Source of the DNA: Phytoseiulus persimilis
Taxonomy: Eukaryota > Arthropoda > Arachnida > Mesostigmata > Phytoseiidae
Direction of reading: 5' to 3'
Length of the DNA stretch: 64,000 nucleotides
Assembly (NCBI GenBank): GCA_037576195.1
Contig: CM075103.1
Location: 20,026,001 to 20,090,000 of the forward strand
A program made the position numbers and the translations under genes. How positions within the stretch are numbered: position 1 is the first letter of the stretch; every line of letters starts with the position of its first letter. Below, piece by piece: positions 12,001 to 25,316 of this stretch. The notes under the pieces were generated by a model, which did not search any database, had not been told where the DNA came from, and saw nothing but the letters and a program-made list of their open reading frames with translations.

Positions 12001-15000
12001 GAATTGTTCACTCGTTCTCAAGTTGAGTGCGTCTTCATCGCTCCGATACGGCCGAGGCAGTTCGATGGGCAAAGGAGTCGTTCGTCGGCGTCGGACGAGT
12101 CTTCGGTCGCTCATCTGCGACGCTTGCATTGACTACTCAGGCAGGAGTTATTTTTTCGACTCATAATAGCCGGATATTCCCCGATGGATGCTCGCGGAAT
12201 GCGGGAGACGATCCCATAACCGAGGAAAACGCATCGAAAACATGCTCAAGATTCACTTTTCGTCGGGCATGTGAACGGTGGAGTTATTCTTGGACGGGGC
12301 CTCAACGCAGCCTCTGTTGCGGAAGTCATCGGATGCAACGCATTAGAGGCTGAGCTCAAGACGTAGCCTCAAGAGCCACAGACTTTGCTGCGCACCGCCA
12401 GAGACGGCCACCAACGTCCAGAACTTCTTCGGAAATCCAGCCAGTCACCCGCAACGAGCGTCCTCCGGTTTCGCGAATCACGGACCCGGGGCGAACTCCC
12501 AGGATTCTCCAGTTTCATTTGACCACGACGATGTGTCGCCATCGCGATCCGAGAACAACATCATGAGGAAGCGGGGTAGGGGCCCGACGTTCGCTCTCAT
12601 ATCTCATTGTTCCTTATGCTCGGAGACGCTTTCGGAAGAAACCATTCGGAGCATGAGCTTCAAATCGCTGCATTCACTCTCCGATTCGTATTTGAGAGAA
12701 ACCTGCTTCGTGCATCACCAGACTCTTCCCAGAAATGGCCTTTCTCTCGATCGGACCCCGGCCAGAACTGATCGATGCCGAAGGGAGACCGAGGAAAAAC
12801 TTTTGAAGACGATCTCCTCACTCCCCGAACGCAGTAGAAGATAAGACGAAGCCATGATCGGGGGGCCTCACAACCGTGCATTACTTGGCACTGGTTCCCC
12901 CGACTCGACCCCCAAGCCGACCCCCAAGGTCAAAAGCAAGATTGGAATTCCTCCACGAATCAAGACTTTGGACAGAAGTTTCAAAACCTAGATCGAGTCC
13001 TCGTGGAGTTCGGCGGTTCGCGTTCCCTGGAAACTCTCGTTTCGGACACTCAGGACCTCCAGTCTCTCCAGGCGATCGATAGTCTGCGCCAGGCTGGAGT
13101 CTCCTGAGTTGTTCTCTCATTGTTCCGGTGGCTCTGGCCTCCCGCGCCCATCGACCCGGCTGATTCTCAGCGCGATGAACTTGAACCGACCCATGGAACG
13201 TGTGGTGCAGCGGGGGCACCGTCGCATGATGACAACAAAACCTGCAGACGCTGTCTGCAAAATTTCCGAGTGAACGATTTGTCCGATCGGTGCGCGATCA
13301 ACGATCGACCTTGATCATAACACAGAACGTCCCGTCAGCTGTTCAGAGTTCGCGTCCTCCAAGGATATTGCTGCCGTTCTCCATTTTCCACTCGCTCCCC
13401 CTTTCCTCCTTCAGAACTTTCAAAGTCAGCGGCTGTCGCTGACAGCGGAGACTGGATCTCGCGATCGCTACCGCTTTCGGCAGCTCCGAGATAACGCTTG
13501 ATCGTGCCGAGCTTACCAGAATCCTTGATAACGTGCGACTTGACACTTAGTTCCAAGTTCACCTAACACACTAAATCGGACACCAAAACGATTCGACGGA
13601 GCGAACTTCTCCGGATATCATCCTAGGCAAGCAGAGGACACTTCCAACTGGTTTGCACGTTGTTCCCCACCGGTCGCACGGGTTTCCGTCGGTTTTATTG
13701 TGAAATTCTCGCTCACGTCGACGCCGATACGGTACCCGTCGGAGTAGTGGTGTTGGAGCAGAGGCGGCTAGGAGAAGCTTCGGGGAGAGACCACAGTTTT
13801 GAGAAAGGGCGCGAACCCGACGTCAGCCCTAGCTTTCCACACACAGGAGTCAACGACACAGTGCAGGACGCCGTTCTCGGAATCCTAGGACACCCCAACA
13901 ACGGGATTTCAGAGAATGTTCGCCATTACTTTCTCCTCGGTTTCTTTCGTTCTCTCGTCCGTCTCCTCTCAAACCAGCCGTGGCTCGCATCCGTTCGTTA
14001 GCATCGTTCTCCTTTCTCACAACTCGTTGTCTGACTCCAGGAACCATGGTGTCCTGGCTTCTTCCCGCTGCCCCAATCGATGAAAATTCGTTTGAAACCC
14101 CTTTAAACGACGTCTTCCAGGAAGCATTCCGGATCAAATGAAGCGATACAGCTCCTGTACACGTTCAGGGACCCTCCTTTGTGATGCATTAGTTTCAGCG
14201 TGAAAGTTTTCCGCTTCTGATTCCTGGAAAGCGGGGCTTTCAGGAGAACCAACCAATGCGGCCCTGCTGAGCCGTCGCGTATAAAAAGGGAGCTAAGCTC
14301 CTGAAGGATGGGACCTACAGACGCTGCGGAGGGCCGAAGTTTCCATGGAGGATAGTGCCGTAGAGCCTTGTTCGCTAGAAAGGCAAGCAATCGTGGAGCG
14401 ATGCACACAGAAACGTTACGGCGATTTCTGCCCGATCCTGGAACACATAGTATGGAGAGTGGCTGCTCAGTCAGTTTTACAGTCTTACTCAGAAACGACG
14501 TATCATAGAGAAGGAAATGGATAATTGTCGTCGGAAGCCGAAAATACCCACCGCAAGCTTGCTGCCGTTCTGGCCTGCTTATCCCGTAGCTCGGGGCTTC
14601 GACCCTGAATTTTACGATTGTCTCCACGGCTTGCGCGATCCAGCCCAGGATGGTGAATTCGTGACATTATCCTGTCCGTGAAGTTGCACCCCCATATTGC
14701 ACAAATTTTTCGAAGTTCTCCTGATCTTGAATTTGAAATCTGAGCTTCCGGTGGCGTTCACGAAGTTCGATGATATCTTCATCTGATGGGTCCTCAGAGG
14801 TGCTCCCATGGAAGAGGAAGAACATGCCTGTCCGTGTGGAATACGAAAAACGAGATTCATAACCAACAAAACTTTTGATTCGGTCGAGTGGGGTCCGTCC
14901 GCTACTGGAGTTCCGCATGTTTGAATGAGCTTCGGCAGAAGCTGCAAAAGAGGGAGGATACATATTCGAGGACGCTATCCAGCAGGATCTTCGAGGTAGC

Positions 15001-17657
15001 CCCCTCTTTCAATATTCGAATCCGATCAATGCGGCTCCATTCAGACGATGATCATCATCGTTCGTCATCTCAAAGAGATTTTCACACTCCCACGGATGCG
15101 CACTCCCACGAAACAGAGAGGTGGATGGATTTGTGACGTTATCACTCAAATATCCCAAGGCCCTTCCCACCTTCGGAAGCTCGGTGCAACTCGCTGTGTC
15201 TGGGTGAAACTGAGAATTTCGAGCAGCGCAGAACACCTATAGGCGCAGCATGAGTGGGCGGGATTCCTGATAGGCAGTCTCGACACAACAAAGAATGTGA
15301 AACTGGCATTCATCGTTCGGTTGGGTTCCGTGACAATACTCCGATGCCTCGTGCCTGGAATCAAAACTGTCGAGCCCGTAGCGCTGGATGAGACGACAGC
15401 TCGTCATCGGCATGCGTCATATGCTCTGCCAAGAGCCGCATCTTCCAAAAACGGAAGAAAGAGCATCCAAGGCTCGCACTGGTTTCACGTCGCGACCGCG
15501 ATCCACTGAGATGCTCAACTCAGTTTTAGCGTTTTCGGATCTTTTGGGCTCAACATTCTCTGAGGGACCTCTGACCTCAATGTTTGAGCGATTGAATAAG
15601 GATATCACTTGACTCGGCGAACTGTCAAGTCCAAAGAGCTTGAGATCAGAGAATGGACGTTCGCCGTAACGGCTGATCTCCGGTGCGTAATGCTCCCTCT
15701 TGGTGGAGAACAATCCAGTCAGGAGAGGAATAATCCGATTTGTCAGAGAGGACTTCCATGCCCGGGCGGGTATTCAATCATCTGGATGCGAAGAGAAGGC
15801 GGAGATTTGAATAACTCTTTCAAGTTCGACGACTACCTGAAGTGGGGCTGGAGTGTCACACGCTCCATGATGATGAATATCGTTGAATGAAAATGTCGTT
15901 CCCGTTCAAGCAATGTCGGCTATTTCCTGGATGGGAGCATTGCGGTTCGAGTCGAGCTCAGACTGTCCCGGTTGTGATGTCCCGAACGATTATAAGCAGG
16001 CGTGCACGATCGTTGAACCCTCGGGTTGTTTGCCGCTCCCAGGAGCGTTGCCGGCTCCAAAATCGAGTCCTGCCCAGCAGAGCCACCGTCCCGAGTTTGA
16101 AAACTCAGGAGGTTCTTGAGAGGTTCGATAAATCGGAAGAAACAGATCGATATGTCCCAGATCAGAGCACATACGAAACAAGTGAGTCGGGAACTTTCAG
16201 AGCATAACGCTGGGTTATGGAGGATCGGAGTCGGAGAAAAATACTGCATGTAAAGCCGAGCCATTAGTTTGCTCAGTGCGGAGAATTATCAGGCCCAACT
16301 GGAATACATGGTTCTTCGATACCAAACGACGGCATTCCTCGAATGTTTTGTGCCCTCCGATTTCTTTTCCTTTGGATGAGTTCCCCGATTTTCGAACCAA
16401 TCCATCCTCGGATGCCGTTCAACCTTCGGATTCCTCCACAGCTGCGATTCTACTACTCCGACGGTATCAATAATCGGAGTCCAGCAATTATCTCAGAGAT
16501 GAGAGCATAACGGCGAGCCCTTCCGGTCTTCTCCCAGCAGCCACGAATTGACGACTTGCTTCAACGATTGTTTCGGCGAACAGAAGTCCCTGCCGGCTGT
16601 GGTTGCCAACGCGAGGAAGACATAAACCAGGAGCGGGGAAAGGGGAAGCTCTCGTTTATCTTCTCAAGCAACGTTTTGAGTAATGCTTCGGCAGTTGCCG
16701 ACAGCCATAATACGTCGGGCATCGAAGAATTCTCGTAGAAGATCTCAGGCTTCAAGCTCGCGCTCCGCAGTCAAACAAGCTACAGGCGGCGGCGGCGGCG
16801 GCGAAGACGTGTGAGCCAGCGAGTGATTCACAAACATTTTACCTTTAGAGAATGACTGAGCAACTGAGAAGAAATCATGACTGTTCCGGTGGAAACGCGC
16901 CCTTTCCTCCAGGGAAGATTTCTGGGGAGTATGTCACTCGAACTCATGATTTCCAAGATGTACAAGCAGAAGAAATAAGACTCTCTCAGTTCGAGTCAAT
17001 CGCTTCTCGTCAAGGAATCGGCCGATTCTGATCGTTGATCCTCTGAATTCAGGAAAATAGATTTTCTCAATCACAGGCTGTGTGGCTCAGTATATGTGTT
17101 CGTTGGTTCCCATAGTAACAAAAGATCAGTGTCGGACCTATTAAACGGAAAAGTTCAAAAAGTTTGGACCTGGTCAATCGTGTGTCTTCGAACGTCGAGA
17201 GAGGATCGCCGACTCTCGTCAGCTACACGTCCCACCGCAAGGAATTCCTGGAGGTCATCTGGGGACATCGGCCACGGGCGATGACGAATAACCTCTGGGG
17301 ACGTTTTTTGCATATTACATGCGGCCAGGAGCTCAGAGGTTGAACCCTCGAAGTCGAGGCTCATGGTCGATCGAAGCCATTCCTCCACTGAAACGTGACG
17401 CCGAAATCCAGATTCCCGCGACCTCTTCCGCAAGCACTGAGACTGATAAAAGGAAGGGGCGAACCAACTTTTTAGGATAATTCTATGCGTTACATGGGGC
17501 AGCGGCCAGTCGGCAGCGCTCTGCACTGCGAGGAATAAAGAGGAAGCAGTACCGTGAAGGCGGTTTCTGGAGGCGGGAAATCCTTCCCAGTAGTTTGAAA
17601 GTTTGCATGTTTGAGCCATTATCACGTGAGCTTCTCCACATGCCCACCACAAATAAC

Positions 17658-17672
17658 GGGGGGGGGGGGGGG
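17658..17672. repeat. G(15) homopolymer
   Basis: Fifteen consecutive G after CAAATAAC. Confidence 0.9.
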
Positions 17673-18587
17673 ACGGAATTCCACTTCATTGAACGATTCG
17701 AGGTCCGAGCCCAGGGGGAATTCGTGGTGTTCATTAGCACCGTGAAGTCACGCGGGAAAACCGCTCAGATCTGTCCCTCACCCCTTTTCATGGCGTCTAC
17801 GAAGCGTTTGTGCGATTCCGATTTGATTGTAGAGAACTTCCCGAGACAGCGATTCCCAACCTTTTTCGACCGGGGAGAACCATCGAGAAGCGCCGTTCCC
17901 CAATTCGAGTTTGTTTGCTGGTTTCGAAGAAAGGCCACCCAGACGGTTGCGCTGCGCATTCAAATGACCCCTTCGGCTGTGTGATCCTATCTTTCGATTG
18001 CAATTTTTCATGAACTCATGTCTCCTCAGGTTCGAATCCCCGGATCGAGTTCATCTTTATGATTGATGCACTAGCGGTGGCAGGTGGATGTGGAATTATC
18101 TGATTCCACTATGATCGAACCGCAACTCTGAGCCTCAGAAACATTTCAATGTGAGGCCGACGATGCGTCAAGATGAATGGAAACTCTGTGGAATTTGAAT
18201 ATGTTCCCACAGTTCCGACATTTGAATGAATATTCTCGTTATCGAGGATCTCGAGGGAACATAGACGCGAACGATCGGAACAAGTGTGTGTTTTCGCCAC
18301 GAACGAACTCGTCAACGAATTTCCCCTGTACTGCTGGAGGTCGACAAGCTCCATCCGTTTCCATGCTCGAGGAAGCAGTAGAAGTGCGGACCCGGACATT
18401 TTGGCGCAGGCCGTTTTGGCGCAGGAAATTTCGGCGCAGATTCAGACGGGGCTCATATCATTTCGCCCGAATCGCCCACGTCTATACTTGCTGGGTTTCA
18501 AATATTCAGGTGTTGTCGGTGCAGAAGCGGCTCCAAACTTTTATTTCTCCTCGATTCAGGCTGCAATGGATTGCATTGAAGTATGAC

Positions 18588-18644
18588 CTCCCGGTGGGTA
18601 TATTGACTTACGCCGAGAGAACAGTGTGGGACTCGGTCGGGACG
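18588..18644 (+). pseudogene. Left-arm copy of a conserved peptide of unknown family
   Basis: The plus frame here reads LPVGILTYAERTVWDSVGT. Its right-arm counterpart on the minus strand (18938-18882) reads LPIGMLTYAGRTVWDSVGT. Just upstream, another plus frame reads GFKYSGVVGAEAAP and meets this one through a one-base shift near 18581, so this copy is broken. I do not recognise the family. The protein-level similarity is described in the findings. Confidence 0.4.
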
Positions 18645-18686
18645 ATTCCGTCAACCGAAGCCTGAGGTCCTTGAATTACGCTTCAC

Positions 18687-19052
18687 AATTTCCGCTCGCG
18701 GTTGAAACTGTTCATAAAAGGAATCGAACAACTTTGAGAGATCCCGATGTCGGTGCTTTCCATGAAGTTTAAGAAGATCTGGACAGCTTTCGCGCGATCA
18801 CCAATGAAAACGGGCTGTGAGACCACGAGTCCGTCGCTCAAAATCAGATAGACAAGTGATAGCTGTGGACATCGTGAAATTCGTTCCGACCGAGTCCCAC
18901 ACGGTTCTCCCAGCGTACGTCAACATTCCGATCGGGAGCTCATGCGTTATTTCACTGAGAATTCCTGCCGAGTCAGCACCGACGGTGCCTGCGCATTTGG
19001 AAGCGAGTAACTCTCGAAGTGAGCGATTGCTCCGGTGGTCACGTTCGCCACA
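18687..19052 (-). pseudogene. Right-arm copy and continuation of the same unknown protein
   Basis: On the minus strand the frame containing LPIGMLTYAGRTVWDSVGT runs on into STAITCLSD. After a change of frame near 18860 a second stretch is open, including LSDGLVVSQPVFIGDRAKAV and then FLNFMESTDIGISQS, and ends at a TGA near 18687. Both parts look like genuine protein. The junction could be a one-base frameshift, or a splice acceptor at TCCACAG whose donor I did not find. The stop and the lack of a start ATG make a pseudogene or an incomplete exon set most likely. Confidence 0.35.
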
Positions 19053-19505
19053 TGAAGCATCAATAGCCACTGAACAATACTGTTCCGATGACTCCTGGGT
19101 GCTTTATCTGAATCTGCGCCAAAACTTCCTGCACCGAAATGTCCAGCGCAAAAATGTCCTAGACCGTTCCATGAGTCCGCTCTGATTCCCCTGAGACGAT
19201 ATCTCGAAGACGAATCTCCGAATGTGGTTCTGGGAAGGAATCGTTCACTCATATATACTAAGCACTCCCGATTCGACAGAAGGCAGTGTATATCAGTGGC
19301 CGGCCCATATGAGAACCGGAAAAACTAATTCAGGTTCACAGAATCGTCATTTGATCGCAGCTTCACCCTTGTGGTCTTGTCGGAAAACTCTCGCATGAGT
19401 CCCAAACTGGAACTTGCACCCGAACCCTTTGATGGGCGAAGTTCCAGCCTCAGGCATTCTAGATTTTGGCGTTCCGGTTTCGCTCATGGCGTTCGGTGAT
19501 TCAAT

Positions 19506-19779
19506 TCAGAACGATGAAGCTGGGGAGAGAGTTTCCTCCCCGTGAGCTCCTGCGTTCTCCGGGGGTATTTGTTCGATGAGAATCTCATACGAGTTTAGGA
19601 TGACGTGCACTTTGGCTCTGTCGGAAACAATGTTCCAAAGTACATCCAAGTCTGGAATTCGAATTCCTAGTGAACACGGAGCGAGCAAGACCAGTAGTTC
19701 CATCCTTCGCGTGATCAAGCTCCTCGCTGAGCGCCACTCCCCGCAATCGGTCTCGATTGTCAACTTATATACGACCATG
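19506..19779 (-). CDS. Possible coding exon, unknown protein, upstream of RUVBL2
   Basis: A strong acceptor (nine T, then CCTCGCTGGCAG) ends at 19780. The following minus frame starts ATGGTC at 19778 and is open for 90 codons to a TGA at 19506. Composition and codon pattern look coding, with MVVYKLTIETDCGEWRSA at the start and a hydrophobic middle around ELLVLLAPCSLGIRIPDL. The same frame stays open upstream of the acceptor to 20021. I recognise no domain. It lies about 440 bp from the RUVBL2 start in the opposite direction, so it could be the end of a gene whose earlier exons I could not place, or a chance frame on a poly-T tract. Confidence 0.3.
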
Positions 19780-20194
19780 CTGCCAGCGAGGAAAAAAAAA
19801 CCCTCTGTGAAACCCGAGTTGGAACTGAAACGCACATTTATGATTCTGAGCGTTTTCCAAGCTTCTATGCGGAGCGGAATCGCAGAGCGCGCGATGAAGA
19901 TTTGGGTAGGATCTCTGGCGCTTCTTCCCCGTATCCTGCGACTCAGATCCCACCGTTGGGAATGCATTCCTCGCGTTATCGATTCGTCACGCTTCCGACA
20001 CCAAACCCCCCAGATTCCCATGGACCTCCACCAGAACTGACACTCCTCATGAATTCAAGAGTTCAAATGAGCGGTAGATGACAGCCACGCGTCGTTGTGT
20101 ACCGTCGGCAAAACAGAAGCCAAAACGAAGCTATTCGAGCCGCGTGCACAACCAAAGCAAGTCGTGGTGTGGCGTCCGTGAATCACAACAATAA

Positions 20195-21577
<1,383 letters not shown>

Positions 21578-22548
21578 ATTATACATCGACGTTCGTGTAT
21601 ATTATCCCAAGTTCTGTGTATATTTGAATACTGGATAAATGTTCCATGTGGAGGAGCACCGCGTTCTTCAATTATTTCGCAGTGGTACTCAGCCCGCGAC
21701 GATGTTATTCCGATGAGCAAGTGCTCTCTTTCTCTCTCCATCTCTCTCTTTCTGTTGCTTTCGAGAATTTCCAAAAGATCCGGCACAAGTAAGTGGATTC
21801 ACTCCCGAACTATTCTTGACGAGTGACTACCTAGGAAGATGCTTGATATGACTTCCTGAAGGAGGTGAGCCACGATAGCGTACGCGACCTGTCTCCCGGG
21901 GAGCATCCCTCGCAGAGCTCTTGGGCTTCCCGACCGTCACATCGTTCACTTCGGAACTTCATGGACGGAATGATAGCCAACAGCTCTTCATGCGCCATCA
22001 TTCAGCATGGACCGACCTGAACCGTTCCCATGCGCCACCTAAGAAATTGCAGGAGTTTCTACAGGAGCTCTGATTCCAGTGCAAGCTCCTCGCGAAGATG
22101 ACTCCGTAAAATCCTTGTTCCTTTGCTGTTTATGAGGACTGCAATCTTCGCACAACCACTATCATGAGTATATTTATTTTCACCCGTTGCCAAGTGGAAT
22201 CTCCACCCTTTCCAACGCACCACTCCTCTCGTCAAATGAAGAGATATCAGAGAATCTCTCGAAAATATGGCTTCTTGTAAAACTGAGTGAAACTCTTCAA
22301 GAATGGTACAAAAGCTCACACACTGGAAATTCGAACAAGCACCTCTGGGGCCACCACGGAATCGGCCTCGGGTTAACAATAGCCTCTGACAATCATCGGC
22401 CTTTCACAGTAAATGCGGCTACTGTTCTTCGTATGGCTCACTGAGCACTGCTGCGCATGAATGGCATGCGTAATCCGTTCTGCCATGACCCGACGATGAT
22501 GAGCAAACACTGAACTGATCAGCGGTTTCTAGTATACGTGGTCATGAT
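21578..22548. other. Interval between the converging RUVBL2 and CEP78 genes
   Basis: This should hold the 3' UTRs of both genes, which converge. A CT-rich low-complexity run lies at 21727-21758. A minus frame of 106 codons (22379-22059) looks moderately protein-like but matches nothing known. Confidence 0.4.
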
Positions 22549-25316
22549 TCAGAAGTCCTCAAGATCAGAACCCGTGAGGTCTCCTGAGTAGGAGCTGGGA
22601 ATTGAATTTAAAGAGCGCTCGTTCAAATCCCCAATCGCGTCGGCAATCCAGCTCTCCGATATGGAGACGTCGTCAAATTTGAGGGGTTTCACGGGCTTCG
22701 ACTCCGACCGCGAAGCCTCTTCATCAGAGTCTGCGTCCACAGTTCTTCTGGTGGCCCCAAATGCGGCTCCCAGTTTCCGCAGTGGTCCTTCGATTTCGTT
22801 GTACTTCGTTTTGATCACTTTCAAGCGTTCTTCTAATTGTTCGATGTTTGTATCCGTTCTCTTTGAGCTCGAAGAACTCCTCCTCGAGGGAAATATCTCA
22901 GAATCGTCGTACAGCGCGGCGGATGCGCGGGTACTCTCCAAAATGTGAGGATCCTCGTAGATCTCGTTAGCTAACTTCATATAAGAAGACCGTTTGGAGA
23001 TGCCCTCGATCGAGGCAATGTTCAGCCCAAAACTGTCCATGGCGTTATCTGACGTGATTGTCGCGTCTGCGTCCTGGGCCGCCCCATTACGACTTTCGAC
23101 GTTCGACATTGAAGTCTTGGAATTATTCGTATGCTTGATAGTGCTCTGTCCGGAACTCGTCCGGGACAGTGAACTTGAGGACAGGCCTCCCTGATGTCTC
23201 GAGCTGTCTGGAGCGGTATCGATGGTTTTAGAAGACACGAAACTGTCTGAATACTTTTCGCTTCGCAACTCCGAATGAACAGCCTGGGATGCAGACCCCG
23301 TTGACAGGGCAGCCGAGTGCGCTGAATTTGAACTTTCCATGACGGTTTGAGACTCGGGAGGCGCGGAGGAAGCTGCATCGGCAGCAGAAATCGACTTCGA
23401 ACGCCTGGATCCATTGCCGCTGGGATCAGGGGTTGGACTTTTTCGGGACGGAAGCTCATTTTCGACCTGGCTTGGGAGGTCGCTTCGCTCAGGAATCTTC
23501 GACGTTCTGCTCCTTGAATTCTCAACGCCAGGTTGCTTTCGGTCTCTCTCCAAATAATCTAGAAGTACTTGGAACTTGATGAGGGAGGTTTCTAATCTGG
23601 ATAAGAACTCGTTCGACACGAATATCCCATCGTCCTTCTGAGTTTCGTTGCTCCCGGAGAGTTGCACCTGTAGAGAGGAGGCAGTTTCAGTTCTGTGGGT
23701 TGCATGCTTGTGCGGGCCGGGAATTTTCGCAGGAAAAACGAAGGCAAGGATCGCGGAAGCGACTTGGCAGCGATCTACGTGAGGATGCGAATCATACGCA
23801 TGACCCCTCTTCGGGGAAGGTCCCTGTCAAGCCAAACATCACTCTCGCAGGAGTTCTCTCGGAACATCGGAAATCATAAGCGAGCCGGGAAGCCCGGTAA
23901 CGTTGCGTCGGAGTCGCGCGGATAAAGCGAGAGACATTCGACCTACATACCCCGTGACCGACAGTGAATTCACTCGGAAAATATTGGGATGTTTCAGATC
24001 TGAACGATAACTTCATCGATTACTTCAATTACCCTTGAGAAACGACCCACAGAAAACTAGATTACGGAGGGAGTGCGGAGTCCGAATCTTTTCCCTGGAT
24101 TCCGTGAAACCTATCGCGAAGAGGGGGAGTTGCAACAGTTTTGATGATGAGCTCGCTCCTTCCAGCGATGGTATTGTTTCTACGATTTCACTCCGCTCAG
24201 ATTCCACGATATTGAAATTTTTCGGCATTCATCGGATCATTCAGAGGCTCTTACCGTGGACAAATTATCTCGAGATTTCGATTTTGGTGAGAGTTTTACT
24301 GGGGACACGTCCCTCGGAGGCAGCGTCCCACGAGGTTTCTCAACCGGAGCACACGCTGGCACTTCTTCTACGGAGATCGGAGCCGTCGTGCTCAGTTGCA
24401 GTGGTCTGTAACAGGTCTGCTTCGACTGGTTCTTGTTGTTTTCGAGCATGATTCTAGCGATATCGAGCGCGCTTTGTCTCGGAATCGCGGTGTTCCTCCG
24501 AATATCGCATACTTCTATAGAACGATTCGAGAAGAGCATCTGTATGAGAGCCTGACACCCGAGCGAAGTGATCCCGCAATTTTGCACGTCCAAAGCGCGG
24601 AATCTCCTACTGTGCTTCAAAGCGTCGGCGACGTCAGCGACTCCGTTGTCACCGATCGGATTCGAACTCAGGATGAGTCGCTCCAGTTTAGGGTCGTCTC
24701 TGACGAAGGCGCTCAGCTGAGCAACCAACTTGGAATTGAGACCACAGCTCGACAAATTCAAGATTATCAGAGATGACAGAAGAGGGAGCGACGTCACAAG
24801 AACGTTCATGTGCTTCTGGTATAAGGGCATGCCTTCAAGGCTCAGAATCTTCATCGAATTCGCCGCGGGGAAAGCAGCCGTTATTGTCGCGAGATGCTTC
24901 TCTGACATAGGAATGCCGATGAGGCGGAAAACTGCCAGACACCACTCGTTTTTGATGAGATGTCGGTAAAGCGCGTTACACATCGACGACATGATCTCTG
25001 GATCCGAGTAAACGGGGAGCCGGATGTTGCTGTGGTAATGGAGTTTCACGATGTCGTGCGTCAGCTGGGGGTTGTCTCTCAGAAGATGGCTTTCGAAGGC
25101 TACCGAAACCAAACTGTCGTCGTTAACTAGAGTGTGCAGGAGAATTAACAGGTCGTTCCGATCGATAACGTCGACATTCACCTCCAGTCTATCCTTGAAC
25201 AGTGAGGGCATAACGGGCCGGTAGGCCACAAGGTTTTCTTTGACGAGAGTGTGTTTGTAGCGCTCGTGGAATTTTGTGCCCGTCGGGGGCTCCGAGTGCA
25301 AATCGAACCTGGACAT
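22549..25316 (-). CDS. CEP78: Centrosomal protein of 78 kDa (CEP78), two exons
   Basis: CEP78 is a centriole-associated leucine-rich-repeat protein needed for cilium and centrosome function. I join exon 1 (25316-24255) to exon 2 (23667-22549). The donor is ACG|GTAAGA, the acceptor CTCTACAG|GTG, the intron 587 bp, and both are phase 0. The product is 726 residues, close to the vertebrate length. Exon 1 carries the LRR block, with LSSCGLNSK, LILSSNPIGDNG and LDVQNCGITSLG lining up with CEP78 repeats. Exon 2 begins with a helix like the CEP78 segment before its C-terminus (SRLETSLIKFQVLLDYLE), then a long Ser-rich stretch and a coiled coil around EQLEERLKVIKTKYNEIE. Here the coiled coil follows that helix, whereas in vertebrate CEP78 it precedes it. 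The ATG at 25316 is the first in frame. An open frame inside the intron (24228-24025) was considered and rejected as an exon. Confidence 0.75.

Larger units (their letters stand above)
5694..18392. other. 12.7-kb stretch without a supported gene
   Basis: I see no family match, no ordered set of spliceable exons and no RNA gene. Open frames are many but overlap on both strands, as expected near 50% GC. The most protein-like are minus 14963-14667 (98 codons, acidic/polar tail), minus 17652-17155 (165 codons) and plus 13660-14001. None has a recognisable motif. The stretch also contains a perfect hairpin at 6501 and G runs at 9071 and 17658, listed separately. It may be intergenic or a large intron of a gene whose exons lie outside. 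Confidence 0.4.
18393..19161. mobile_element. Inverted-duplication (foldback-like) unit with repeat-containing ends
   Basis: The left end at 18393-18440 has short imperfect repeats of a TTTTGGCGCAGG motif. The complement of 19110-19161 repeats the same order: GGACATTT, GCGC, TTTCGGTGCAGGAAG, then TTTTGGCGCAGATTCAG. Further inward, 18588-18644 is mirrored by the complement of 18882-18938 at about 80% identity. The unit is therefore a long imperfect inverted repeat, about 770 bp end to end. I found no convincing target duplication. It could be a foldback transposon or a head-to-head duplication of a gene fragment; the conserved peptide in both arms favours captured coding sequence. Confidence 0.5.

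Noticed and set aside
14103..14627. 174-codon minus frame
   Set aside because: Overlapped by other open frames, composition not protein-like, no motif.
18000..18060. tRNA suggested by GGTTCGAATCC at about 18031
   Set aside because: No box A at the right distance, the T-stem does not pair and no acceptor stem is found.
19576..20040. 154-codon plus frame opposite the 19.5-kb minus exon
   Set aside because: It translates the A-run at the minus-strand acceptor as lysines and looks like a shadow of the minus frame.
24025..24228. Open minus frame inside the CEP78 intron as an additional exon
   Set aside because: Joining it needs a poor acceptor (AATCTGAG), and no donor in it gives phase 0 for the next exon. 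Direct splicing from 24255 to 23667 keeps phase and gives the expected protein length.
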